DNA from: Corynebacterium ciconiae DSM 44920
Lineage (GTDB): Bacteria > Actinomycetota > Actinomycetes > Mycobacteriales > Mycobacteriaceae
DNA: 64,000 nucleotides
Assembly (NCBI RefSeq): GCF_030440575.1
Contig: NZ_CP047189.1
Span: 1,922,001 to 1,986,000, forward strand
Direction: 5' to 3'
The translations under genes were made by a program, and so were the position numbers. The notes under the pieces were generated by a model. The model made no database searches. It saw only the letters and a list, made by a program, of their open reading frames with translations, and was not told the origin of the DNA. Below are positions 24,024 through 32,013 of this stretch, piece by piece. Numbering within the stretch: the stretch's first letter is position 1; each line of letters starts with the position of its first letter.

Positions 24024-25120
24024 ACACACTCCCTATGGTTGGTGGCGTAGAACACACACCCTACATGACAACGTCGACACTCTGCGTTGACGGCTATTCC
24101 ACTCGAGAGACTTGCAGTCATGGTCTTTGAGAAATTCCCAAGCATGGAAGCTAGGAGCGAGATCAGGAGATGAACCAGATACACCGCCTTATCAAACGGT
24201 AGCTGCCATCGCGTTCGACATTTTCCTTTTGGAAATGACACAAACGAAATCGGCGACACTCTCGTTGCGCCATGAGCAACGACTCTGCAACTCCCCGCCG
24301 TCTCGAGGATGTGCCATTAATCGCGTATGCAGCGTATCCCTTGAAAGGCCCTGTGAGCAGCCGGCTTGACCAAGAAGCGCAACACGATAGTTTTAACGCC
24401 CCCCGAAGCGACAACCGCCAAAGCACCGGTTAGCGCGACAATAACAAAAGAATTCCTCTACGGGGCGCCAAACTAAGGACCACAAACATTATTCCAAAAC
24501 AGACAGCATGAGCTTCTGCTACATTTGTGGACTTCGAGCGATGAAGCGGCATAAAACCAAAGAGCACGTCGGGCGCGATGAGCACAATGGATACCGCGAA
24601 GGCATGAGAGTGGGACTCGTGCCCACTAGAAGCAGCATCCGGCCCCTGCGCCGCGGTGGCAGGGCCCGAGAATTCTGGTTATGCGAGCACCAGACCATCG
24701 GCCTGTGCCACAGACGAACCGAGCACTGCACCCTTACTCACCGGCTCGACTATTCGACTGGCGGCCCAATGCGAAGACACCCTCGGCAGAACACAGGCTG
24801 AGCGGAACGCTGCCGACCTTCCCATCCCCACCGCTGCAACGCCCACTGGGCACATCCGACCACTATCCCCCACGAGTTTGGGACCACAATGCGCCTAGTT
24901 AGAGCGCGGCGGGCGATAAGCCTATCGAAGGTTGTAGTGGGATGAGAGTAGGTGCGGTTAGCTGTTGGATCGCGTCACTGGGGTTATTTTCTGTTTTTAT
25001 TGCTACCCCCGAGGTGTGCGCGCCTGTGGGTGATGTGGTTATCTAATGCCGCGCGTTGCTGATGGTTTTGTTTTCCATCAACTAAACGCTGTTATGTCAC
25101 AGTCTTCTCTGGAAAGGACG
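24024..25120. other. Gene-poor interval
   Basis: About 1.1 kb without a convincing gene. Several short frames (for example 24163-24426 minus, 24508-24801 plus) have unusual composition and no ribosome-binding site. I see no tRNA, terminator or repeat that can be supported. It could be remnant DNA. Confidence 0.5.
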
Positions 25121-25126
25121 ATGCTG

Positions 25127-25366
25127 ATGAATACCTTCATCACCGCTGTTACTGCTATTGCAACGCTTGTAGGTGTGATTGTTCCTCTTGCTCAAAGCAG
25201 CGCGGAGAACAACGAGAACCCGGCTGTCGTTGAGCAGCAGCCTGCGGACAATGGTTCGAGCAGTTCTTCTTCTGCAGAAGACACCGCTGGCGCCGAGGAC
25301 GCTGCCGCTTCTGAGGATGCGGATGCTGCTGCAACCGTTGATGAGGATGCTGCTGAAACCGAGTAG
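25127..25366 (+). CDS. Small protein with N-terminal hydrophobic helix and acidic tail
   Basis: A 79-residue protein. Residues 2-24 (NTFITAVTAIATLVGVIVPLA) are one hydrophobic helix, either a membrane anchor or an uncleaved or cleaved signal. The rest is disordered, with a Ser run and then repeated Glu, Asp and Ala. GGAAAGG lies just upstream; ATG 25121 gives two more residues. A clear terminator follows, so this is likely a real single-gene unit. Function unknown. The composition would fit a cell-envelope peptide, but nothing in the sequence proves it. Confidence 0.6.
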   Translation: MNTFITAVTAIATLVGVIVPLAQSSAENNENPAVVEQQPADNGSSSSSSAEDTAGAEDAAASEDADAAATVDEDAAETE

Positions 25367-25398
25367 CTATAGCCTCTCAGAGAGCTAACTACACCGAG

Positions 25399-25440
25399 GC
25401 CCGGATAGTGCTGTACTTAGTCACTTTCCGGGCTTTCTTA
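25399..25440 (+). terminator. Rho-independent terminator
   Basis: GCCCGGATAGT pairs with ACTTTCCGGGC (small mismatch) around a loop of about 13 nt, followed by TTTCTTA. Confidence 0.75.
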
Positions 25441-25800
25441 TGACCATTCTCGTGGGCACAGGCTGGTGAACCCCAGAAAATAGGTGGGAGCACATGCCCA
25501 TGACCACCCCGCGTACGAGGCGGCTCGTTTTTCTTCCGTCTATGCTTCAATCAACCTCTGCACTAGGAGGCCTCAGCAGAATCATCGGGCGCCCCTCTCC
25601 GCCTGCTTAAGACGATCTCCAACCATCATTAACACCTTGTCAAATTTCCAGTCCATGCTCTTTCGATTGCGTACCGGAAGCGATGGAAGAAAAAAGGACA
25701 AGTTCGGGCGTAGACCTCGGAGAAACCCACTAGGCTCCGGCGACACAATAGCTGGGCCAGCACTGCGCCGGCATCCCAGTAGAAAAGCTCCACTACACCC

Positions 25801-25947
25801 TCACTCATCCGAGCACTCCACCGGCACCTTGGACCCAGAATCACGTGCCGTACTGTTCTCGGATACCTGATCCGAGCTGGAGTAATCAGCGGCAGAGGCC
25901 GCTTCCTCGGTGTTCTCTGGGGTGTGATCAACAGAATCGTTATCCAT
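25801..25947 (-). CDS. Small acidic protein
   Basis: A 48-residue, Ser/Asp/Glu-rich protein (MDNDSVDHTPENTEEAASAA...) with no hydrophobic segment. Support comes mainly from the ribosome-binding site AGGAGGAGTC directly before ATG 25947. A terminator hairpin with T run lies just upstream at 25981-26025, so it starts a new transcript. Function unknown; a tail resembling the acidic part of the 25127 protein is composition only. Confidence 0.45.
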   Translation of the reverse strand: MDNDSVDHTPENTEEAASAADYSSSDQVSENSTARDSGSKVPVECSDE

Positions 25948-25980
25948 GACTCCTCCTGGGAGTAGAAAAATGGGCATAAT

Positions 25981-26025
25981 AAAACCCCACACCAGCAGTT
26001 CCTTCAAGGACCGCCCAATGTGGGG
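25981..26025 (-). terminator. Rho-independent terminator with T run
   Basis: On the minus strand CCCCACA pairs with TGTGGGG, followed by TTTTATTAT. It lies directly after the tRNA-like T-arm, as expected for the end of a small RNA or tRNA transcript. Confidence 0.65.
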
Positions 26026-26027
26026 CC

Positions 26028-26100
26028 AGTCGCCACGCTGGGAATCGAACCCAGCATCACCCAGCCAGGAAGCCAACACCACTACCCTTTGCAGGCAGCA
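26028..26100 (-). other. tRNA-like relic (T-arm only)
   Basis: The minus strand carries GCTGGGTTCGATTCCCAGC (26037-26055), a perfect T-arm, preceded by GGTGAT and a TTCC element in the place of a Gly anticodon. But the expected anticodon stem does not pair and the 5' acceptor strand is missing, so it cannot form a normal cloverleaf. It may be a decayed tRNA-Gly(TCC), possibly brought in by a mobile element. A T-run terminator follows. Confidence 0.35.
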
Positions 26101-26123
26101 GTTAACCAGTGCTAGGGGACGAG

Positions 26124-26474
26124 CTACGTCACTTTCAGTGGATCGACAGACAGCGACTGAGCCAGAGTGGGAAAATCGTAGTCTCCTTTGAAAAGCCGCA
26201 GGTTTTCCCGCACGGTGTAAGGGATGTAGTCGTCCATGCCGTAGTCCCTAGCGATTTGCATATAAACCTTCACGGCGAAGGTGTAGTCACCGTCATCTGC
26301 TTCCTCTTGAACCCAAGCCATTTTCTCTGGAGGAAGCTGAGGTCCCGTCGAAGTGATGTACTCGTACACACTCTTTTGATCGTCAAACTTGGGGTACTCC
26401 ACGCTGGGCTCCTCTTCTGTCTCTTGATCTCGACCGGATAGGCGTAGTTGGCGACGGTAACGCTTGTCTACCAC
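26124..26474 (-). CDS. Hypothetical protein, possible immunity partner of the upstream toxin-like gene
   Basis: A 116-residue acidic soluble protein (RLSGRDQETEEEPSVEYPKF, then a helical region DGDYTFAVKVYMQIARDYG). I do not recognise the family. It starts with GTG directly after the TGA of the preceding frame (TGAGTG), so translation is coupled. Polymorphic toxins are usually followed by such a small acidic immunity gene, and the preceding frame has an EndoU-like motif. That is the only basis for the proposal. Confidence 0.5.
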   Translation of the reverse strand: MVDKRYRRQLRLSGRDQETEEEPSVEYPKFDDQKSVYEYITSTGPQLPPEKMAWVQEEADDGDYTFAVKVYMQIARDYGMDDYIPYTVRENLRLFKGDYDFPTLAQSLSVDPLKVT

Positions 26475-26726
26475 TCAAGACGTTGTTGTGTCTGTTGCTC
26501 CATTAATTCGCTTCTTGACCTCCGTGCAATCCCTCTTTGGTGATTCTAGCTTCCACCTCTTCTCTGGAACTTGATTCACCTTCCACTGGACAACACTGGC
26601 TTCCGCTTGGGTTTCGAGCACATCACGGACCGCGTCCACGATCTTCTGGTTCGACCACGAATCGGGATACCCGGGCCTAGCGACCTTCGATACGGCTTGT
26701 TTTCTTGGGTGCGTCGTCGAGTTCAT
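26475..26726 (-). pseudogene. EndoU-like toxin C-terminal fragment
   Basis: An 83-residue frame containing GYPDSWSNQKIVDAVRDVL near residue 20. This resembles the FP..W...K..D.I segment near the end of bacterial EndoU-type nuclease domains used by polymorphic toxins. The rest of the domain, including catalytic His residues, is missing, and after residue 45 the reading looks unlike the family; an overlapping frame (26500-26560) gives REEVEARITKEG, which may mark a frameshift. Probably a decayed toxin tip kept with its immunity gene. Start (ATG 26726) is uncertain. Confidence 0.4.
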
Positions 26727-27339
26727 GGACACCAAGAGCAAAATACTGTTCCACCACCTGCTCGCGTCTTTTCCCAAGGGGCTCATCGGCGTTCCACCCC
26801 CAGAGCACATACCCAGGCTTGTGATGAAGAGTCGGCAGCGGAAGCTTTCACTACCGCGTCCAGCCCCTGAGCACTGCGGTGCAGCCCCGTGATCTCGCCC
26901 TCTCCGAAAATCTTAGGTTTTCACCCTCGGACTCGGAGTGAACTGCAGGTGACATGCTGAAACACCATGTTCGACAATCAAGTTAGTTTTCCACTGTGTC
27001 TGACGTTCTTGATTTGAGCGAGGCATCGACGCAAGCGCCCTAACCTCCATGGCCACATACCGGCGATGGTCGTGAGACCTCAAAGCCTTAGTCACACCAG
27101 CCGTATCCGCGCTGTAGACCGCAGGCCGCGGAGCTGCCACGAAGCAAAAAACCGTGTGGTGCTAGCTTCCTCCCCCAGCAAACTTCATCTCAACAGCAAT
27201 GCTGCTTTGAGTCCTCTCTCGATCCGGATGCTTCAACACTGCCGCTGACGACGGATGGGTATGTGAACATCTGCCGCAGTGGATCTTAACCTCGTGGCAG
27301 ATTCCAGCCCAGAAGAACCAATGGAAGGCTGCGACGACT
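26727..27339. other. Interval without a convincing gene
   Basis: About 610 nt between the toxin-like fragment and the ImmA-like fragment. Short frames on both strands have no ribosome-binding site and no recognisable domain. Consistent with decayed island DNA. Confidence 0.45.
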
Positions 27340-27639
27340 ATGGGTCTGGGACTTGACGCGCTAAAAGACATTACAGCCGAAAAGGGCATCCGGTTCGTGC
27401 GTCACATCGGCGGGACTAAAGGGTTCTGGCTACCCGAATACAACGCCATCAGCCTCCGCCGCGACCTCAACGACATCAATGCACGCTGCACGTTCACTCA
27501 CGAACTTGACCACGCCGCACGAGGACACCCCCTGTGCGACGGCCCGTTTCCTTCAGCCATAGACGTAGCTGGGTGCTCCAGCTTGCAGACTCGTGCACAC
27601 TTGCACGAACCTTCATCCATCGCGGGTCGAGGCCTGTAG
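27340..27639 (+). pseudogene. Truncated ImmA/IrrE-type metallopeptidase
   Basis: The first 65 residues read as the N-terminal part of an ImmA/IrrE peptidase: a short helical start, a strand-rich region (RFVRHIGGTKGFWLPEYNAI), and the zinc-binding HELDH in CTFTHELDHAARGHP. Family members continue with another 70 or more residues including a third zinc ligand; here the reading after GPFPSA is unlike the family and stops. ImmA-type peptidases normally cleave phage or element repressors, so this is a trace of a mobile element. It ends about 320 bp from the 3' end of ssrA. Confidence 0.6.
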
Positions 27640-27917
27640 CTGGGATGCGCCTAAGGGTTTGGCTGTAGCGACCCTCAACTATCCTAGCTAGTATCAAGGC
27701 AACGACCAGCCGGCTACCGAGGTCTTCTCGACTGGCGGCGAACTGCGGTGTCAGGTTTTTCCCAAACCGCGATTCTCAGCGGTTGGTTCTACTGATAGGC
27801 CAGCAGCTCAGTTATGTTCAGGGCCGCCGATATTCACGAGGCATGAACACTCTCCCACAGGGCATTATGGGTGCACCGTGGAGTGACTCGCAATACTTCA
27901 GCTAGCAGCCTCAAAAA

Positions 27918-27951
27918 GGGAAAACCCCTGCTCCCGAATGGGAACAGGGGT
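27918..27951 (-). terminator. ssrA terminator
   Basis: On the minus strand ACCCCTGTTCCC, loop ATTC, GGGAGCAGGGGT, then TTTTCCCTTTTT. It lies ten bases after the tmRNA 3' end. Confidence 0.85.
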
Positions 27952-27960
27952 ATTAATCCG

Positions 27961-28343
27961 TGGAGCTGCCGGGAATCGAACCCGGGTCCTTCGTCATTTC
28001 ACCAGGGCTTCTCCGTGCGCAGTTCGTGCGCTGATCTCTACTCGGCTCTCCGGCTTGGACGAACACATCCGGACGATGAGCCCAGTTGGCGGTAAGTGTC
28101 CCCTCTGGCCCCGTCAACGCAGCCAGTGGGCAAGTTCCCTTGAGTCGATGCCGGGAACTAGGGCGGGAACTACCCTAGGCCGACAGACACGCGTCGCTGA
28201 TTAGGCAGCGAGGGCGTAGTCACGCTGAGAGGTCTTCTCTGCGTTTATTTTAGGTACTACGACGCTTAAATCGGTGGTCGATAGCCTGCACCGGCACGCT
28301 TCCCCTGGATCAGGGTACGAAGTCGAAACCAAAAATCAGCCCC
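27961..28343 (-). ncRNA. ssrA: Transfer-messenger RNA
   Basis: The minus strand begins GGGGCTGATTTTTGGTTTCGAC and ends GGACCCGGGTTCGATTCCCGGCAGCTCCA, the paired tRNA-like ends of a one-piece tmRNA of 383 nt. CCA is not encoded. The tag frame (28202-28241) reads AEKTSQRDYALAA after the resume alanine. It rescues stalled ribosomes and marks the unfinished protein for proteolysis. It works with smpB, 112 nt upstream. The promoter is at 28399-28427, so a leader of about 50 nt must be removed, as expected for RNase P. Confidence 0.97.
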
Positions 28344-28398
28344 TCGTTCGCACTGCGAGGCGGTCGGGTTGTGCATTGATCCGCTCACAGGAAACCTC

Positions 28399-28427
28399 AT
28401 CCTACACCCTGGTGACGGCACTGGCAA
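28399..28427 (-). promoter_or_regulatory. ssrA promoter
   Basis: Minus strand TTGCCA (28422-28427), 17-nt spacer, TAGGAT (28399-28404), in the short gap after smpB. Confidence 0.65.
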
Positions 28428-28454
28428 TGCCTCATCTGGGCTAGGAAGGTTTAG

Positions 28455-28955
28455 TCAGGCGTTGATGCCCTTGATTCGCCGGCCCAGCTCGCGGGTGATC
28501 TCACGTTCCTCGGTGCGCTTCTTGATGTCTTGGCGCTTGTCATAGGCCTGCTTTCCTTCTGCCAAGCCGAGCTCCAGTTTTAAGCGCCCCTCTTTGAAAT
28601 ACAGCTTCAGGGGGATGAGGGTGCGCTTGCCATCGCGGACTTTACCTTCAAGCGAATCGATCTCACGGCGGTGCAGGAGCAGTTTGCGGTTGCGCCGCGG
28701 GGAGTGGTTGGTCCACGACCCCATGGAGTATTCGGGGATATTGAGGTGCTGGAGCCACACCTCGCCGTTGTCGATGGTGGCGAAGGAGTCAGCGAGGGAG
28801 ACTTTCCCTTCCCTAATGGACTTCACTTCAGTCCCAACTAGGGCTACCCCGCACTCATAGGAATCGAGGATGGTGAAGTCGTGCCGCGCTCGCCTGTTGG
28901 TGGCCACCACCGCATCTTTCCCGGCGCGTTGCTGCTTCTTCTTCTTTTTGCTCAT
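28455..28955 (-). CDS. smpB: SsrA-binding protein SmpB
   Basis: A 166-residue protein that binds the tRNA-like part of tmRNA and delivers it to stalled ribosomes. Family blocks: NRRARHDFTILDSYECGVALVGTEVKS near residue 20, EVWLQHLNIPEYS, NRKLLLHRREI, and the basic tail KRQDIKKRTEEREITRELGRRIKG. The first 15 residues (MSKKKKKQQRAGKD) are a lysine-rich extension common in actinobacteria. Start: ATG 28955; the reading to 28979 adds eight residues without a ribosome-binding site. In most actinobacteria smpB directly follows ftsX; here a siderophore operon separates them. Confidence 0.96.
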   Translation of the reverse strand: MSKKKKKQQRAGKDAVVATNRRARHDFTILDSYECGVALVGTEVKSIREGKVSLADSFATIDNGEVWLQHLNIPEYSMGSWTNHSPRRNRKLLLHRREIDSLEGKVRDGKRTLIPLKLYFKEGRLKLELGLAEGKQAYDKRQDIKKRTEEREITRELGRRIKGINA

Positions 28956-29025
28956 AACAGCACTCAGTCTAGCGCGCACCTACTTAGCGCTGCGTCTACT
29001 GCCCTCAGGATGGCACGGCGGGCGT

Positions 29026-29781
29026 TTAGTGATACACAGCTATTCGATAGTGCGGGCCGTCCATGCAGGTTACTGGGGTGTGAAAAATTTCGGTGAGAAT
29101 CTCCTCGGTCATGATTTCTTCAGGCGGGCCAAAATAGCGCACCTCTCCGTTCTGTACAGCGCAGATGTTATCGGCATAAGCCGAAGCGAAATTGATGTCG
29201 TGCAGCACCACGATGATCGTGCGGCCTAGCTCGCGGGCAGCGGCGCTGAGGTGCTTCATCATAGAGACCGAATGGGCGATATCGAGGTTATTTAACGGCT
29301 CATCCAGCAGCACATATTCGGTGTCTTGGGCCAACACCATGGCCACGTAGGCGCGTTGGCGCTGCCCGCCCGAGAGCTCATCGAGGTAGCGATCCTCGAG
29401 CTCAGTGAGCTGGAAGAACTCGAGGTAGCGCTCAATAATTCGCTCGTCCTCCACACTGAGGCGCCCCTTGCTGTAGGGAAAACGTCCGAAGCCTACGAGT
29501 TGGCGCACGGTGAGCCGAGTGATGAAGTGATTGTCTTGGCGCAGGATCGACAGCACACGGGCGAGATCCTCCGAGCGGGTGCTAGCGACATCATAGCCAG
29601 CTACCGTGATCGTGCCGCTATCCATCCCGAGAAGCCGGCCGATCATGGTGAGGAGCGTGGATTTACCCGCACCATTGGGCCCGACTAGTGCGGTGATGCC
29701 GCCGGCTGGGATCTCTAGGTCCACCGGCCCGATCTCAGTGTCCGAACCATAGGTTTTGCAGACAGAGCTCAGACGAATCAT
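29026..29781 (-). CDS. Siderophore ABC transporter, ATP-binding protein
   Basis: A 251-residue cytosolic ATPase of the FecE/FepC type. Walker A GPNGAGKST near residue 37, the Q-loop in RQDNHF, signature ELSGGQRQR near 136, Walker B VLLDEP near 158, and the switch His in VVLHDIN. It powers uptake through the two FecCD permeases upstream. The start ATG 29781 overlaps the permease stop (ATGA). The pattern (LSILRQDNHFITRLTVRQL) is nearest to the petrobactin/FagC-YclP group as I remember it. It is the last gene of the operon, 70 nt before smpB. Confidence 0.9.
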   Translation of the reverse strand: MIRLSSVCKTYGSDTEIGPVDLEIPAGGITALVGPNGAGKSTLLTMIGRLLGMDSGTITVAGYDVASTRSEDLARVLSILRQDNHFITRLTVRQLVGFGRFPYSKGRLSVEDERIIERYLEFFQLTELEDRYLDELSGGQRQRAYVAMVLAQDTEYVLLDEPLNNLDIAHSVSMMKHLSAAARELGRTIIVVLHDINFASAYADNICAVQNGEVRYFGPPEEIMTEEILTEIFHTPVTCMDGPHYRIAVYH

Positions 29782-30854
29782 AGGGTGCCTTTCTTCAAGA
29801 TCACGGTGAGAAATACCAGCCCGCCAACGAGTTCGATGATGATGGACACCACGCCCTGGGCGTAGAAGATGTGGTTCATCACGAAGTAAGCGCCTGCAAG
29901 AACTACGAAGCCGAGCACAGCAGCCATGGGCAGGATGAGGCGATGGTCGTAGGTGTCCGCAGCTTGATAGGCCAAGGTGGCAACGAGGAAGCCGAGGAAG
30001 GTCATGGGGCCAATGAGGGCGGTGGATACCGCCATGAGGCAAGCCACGCAGGTGAGCACCACGATGGTGTGCCGCCGGTAGTTCACCCCGAGATTCGCGG
30101 TGGCTTCCTTGCCCAGGCTGAGGACATTGAGCGTTCGGGTTTTCATGAGCAACACACTGGCTGCTACTGCCATCACCGGCACCGCGATGGGTAGATAGGA
30201 TGCATCGGCGTTATTGACGGAGCCGAACATTCGGGCTGTGAGTAGATCAAACTCGCTAGGGCTGAGCATACGACGCATGAAAGTCGACAGGGAGGCCAAC
30301 CCTCCGCCAATGATGATGCCGATGAGCAACATCAGCTGCATGTCTCCCCGGTGACCATCGAGTAACCAGCCGTAGAGAAGAAGCGCAAGCACCACCATCA
30401 CCACCACTTGCACGCCAAACTGCAAGGGGCCGGTAAAAGCAAGCAAACCAGAGACACCGAAGAAATACACCAGGCTGGTGTGAATAGTGACGTAGAGGGC
30501 TTCGAAACCCATGATGGAGGGGGTGACAATGCGGTTGTGTGCCACCGTCTGAAAGGCCACTGTGGCAAGCCCGTGGCAGGTGGCTACTATCGCCATCACC
30601 GCCACGGAGAAGGACCGTCGCTCGGCAATGAGCCAAAAGCCGCGACTGCCGAATTCCATCGGGTTATCCCACCAGATCAAAAGCAGTGCCAGTGCTGCGG
30701 CGAGCATGCTGAGCGCCACCATGAGCACCCAATATCGCCGGGCAGATTGGGCTGAGCCGAAGGCTGGTGTGCGGCGACGAGGCGCGGGATGATCCTGCGG
30801 GTGTGAGGGTTGGGATGGCTGCGAGGAGGCGTCGATAAGCGAAAAAGAAGCCAT
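29778..30854 (-). CDS. Siderophore ABC transporter permease (FecCD type)
   Basis: A 358-residue FecCD-family permease with eight or more membrane segments after a Pro/Ser-rich cytoplasmic tail of about 35 residues. The mid-protein GIIIGGGLASLSTFMRRM and the segment GKEATANLGVNY, which couples to the ATPase, are visible. The start ATG 30854 follows the stop of the other permease without a gap, and its own stop overlaps the ATPase start. It forms a heterodimeric channel with that permease. Confidence 0.88.
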   Translation of the reverse strand: MASFSLIDASSQPSQPSHPQDHPAPRRRTPAFGSAQSARRYWVLMVALSMLAAALALLLIWWDNPMEFGSRGFWLIAERRSFSVAVMAIVATCHGLATVAFQTVAHNRIVTPSIMGFEALYVTIHTSLVYFFGVSGLLAFTGPLQFGVQVVVMVVLALLLYGWLLDGHRGDMQLMLLIGIIIGGGLASLSTFMRRMLSPSEFDLLTARMFGSVNNADASYLPIAVPVMAVAASVLLMKTRTLNVLSLGKEATANLGVNYRRHTIVVLTCVACLMAVSTALIGPMTFLGFLVATLAYQAADTYDHRLILPMAAVLGFVVLAGAYFVMNHIFYAQGVVSIIIELVGGLVFLTVILKKGTL

Positions 30855-31877
30855 CTAGATTCTGCCCTTTCGGTGTGAGAGAAGCAGGCCGATGAACACA
30901 ACTGCGCCCACAATGCCGAGCACCACTGAAATTGGGATTTCGAAGGGCATGATGATGAGCCGGCCGATGAGATCGCATACAGTCACAATGCCCACGCCCA
31001 GAAGACATACCCATGGCAGATTCGAACGGAGATCATCGCCGCGGATCATTGAGACTACGTTGGGCACAATGAGTCCAACGAAGGGAAGGTTGCCAACAAC
31101 GACAGTGACCACCCCCGTGGCGAGCGCAATAAGAATGGTGCCGATTAACAGTACGCGCTGGTAATTCACTCCAATGGTGGTGGCCAGCTCCTCGCCGAGA
31201 CCTGCGGCAGTGAGGCGATCAGCGAGGATCCACACGGCCACGACAATCACAGCGACCAGCCACAGCACCTCGTATTGACCCCGCAGCACCGAGGTGAAAC
31301 TCCCAGCGAACCAGATGCCAAGCTGTTGCAACATGTCGGTTTGAAGTGCAACAAAAGTGGAGATCGAACTGATCACCGCACCCAGCATGATGCCGACGAT
31401 GGGCACGATGAGCGAGCTGCGCAGGCTCACTCGGCGCAAGAAGAGAAAAAACACTACGGTGCCGATGAAAGCGAAGATCACCGCCGAAATCATGCGCACC
31501 ATCAGCGACGGGCTGGGAAATACGATCATCGCGCACAGCAAACCCAGCCCCGCCCATTCCGTCGTGCCCGTGGTCGTGGGCTCCACAAAGCGGTTCTGGG
31601 TGAGTAGCTGCATCACCAGACCCGATAGCGCCATCGCTGCCCCTGCCAGAACGAGTGCAATCGTGCGCGGAATACGGGTGATCGCCAGCATCTCTGAGGT
31701 GTTATGCACACCAGTGAGAACCGAAACCACCAATAGGCCCGCCACGACCGTGATACCTATGATCAATTTCCATTCCCACATCGAGGAACGGGTACGCCGC
31801 CTCGCAGTCTGCGGGTGCGGGCCGTGGCTGGGCTGAGAGGTGGGCTCATCGGCATCCGTGGAGGTCGGGAGAGTCAT
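30855..31877 (-). CDS. Siderophore ABC transporter permease (FecCD type)
   Basis: A 340-residue FecCD permease. A charged tail of about 35 residues comes before the helix LIIGITVVAGLLVVSVLTGV. The family segment RIPRTIALVLAGAAMALSGLVMQ is near residue 70, VPIVGIMLGAVISSISTF is mid-protein, and LGEELATTIGVNYQR is the ATPase-contact loop. The start ATG 31877 lies 136 nt after the binding-protein gene. Pairs with the next permease to carry the iron-siderophore across the cell membrane. Confidence 0.88.
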   Translation of the reverse strand: MTLPTSTDADEPTSQPSHGPHPQTARRRTRSSMWEWKLIIGITVVAGLLVVSVLTGVHNTSEMLAITRIPRTIALVLAGAAMALSGLVMQLLTQNRFVEPTTTGTTEWAGLGLLCAMIVFPSPSLMVRMISAVIFAFIGTVVFFLFLRRVSLRSSLIVPIVGIMLGAVISSISTFVALQTDMLQQLGIWFAGSFTSVLRGQYEVLWLVAVIVVAVWILADRLTAAGLGEELATTIGVNYQRVLLIGTILIALATGVVTVVVGNLPFVGLIVPNVVSMIRGDDLRSNLPWVCLLGVGIVTVCDLIGRLIIMPFEIPISVVLGIVGAVVFIGLLLSHRKGRI

Positions 31878-32013
31878 GGCGGCGGCAACTCCTTAAGGTA
31901 CGCGGAACACCGTTCACGCGCGCGCCATTAGGTACACGCACAGCGCGCACGAGGTAACGAACGGCTCACACCCGCACCGCTGCAAAAGCGACAGTGCGGG
32001 TGTGAGGGGAATG

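Noticed and set aside
24508-24902. Overlapping short frames of 60-100 residues
   Set aside because: No ribosome-binding site, unlikely composition and no recognisable domain.
26037-26055. T-arm near 26041 as an att repeat of the ssrA 3' end
   Set aside because: Only GGGAATCGAACCC is shared with the ssrA end, and this is the generic T-loop; the flanks differ.
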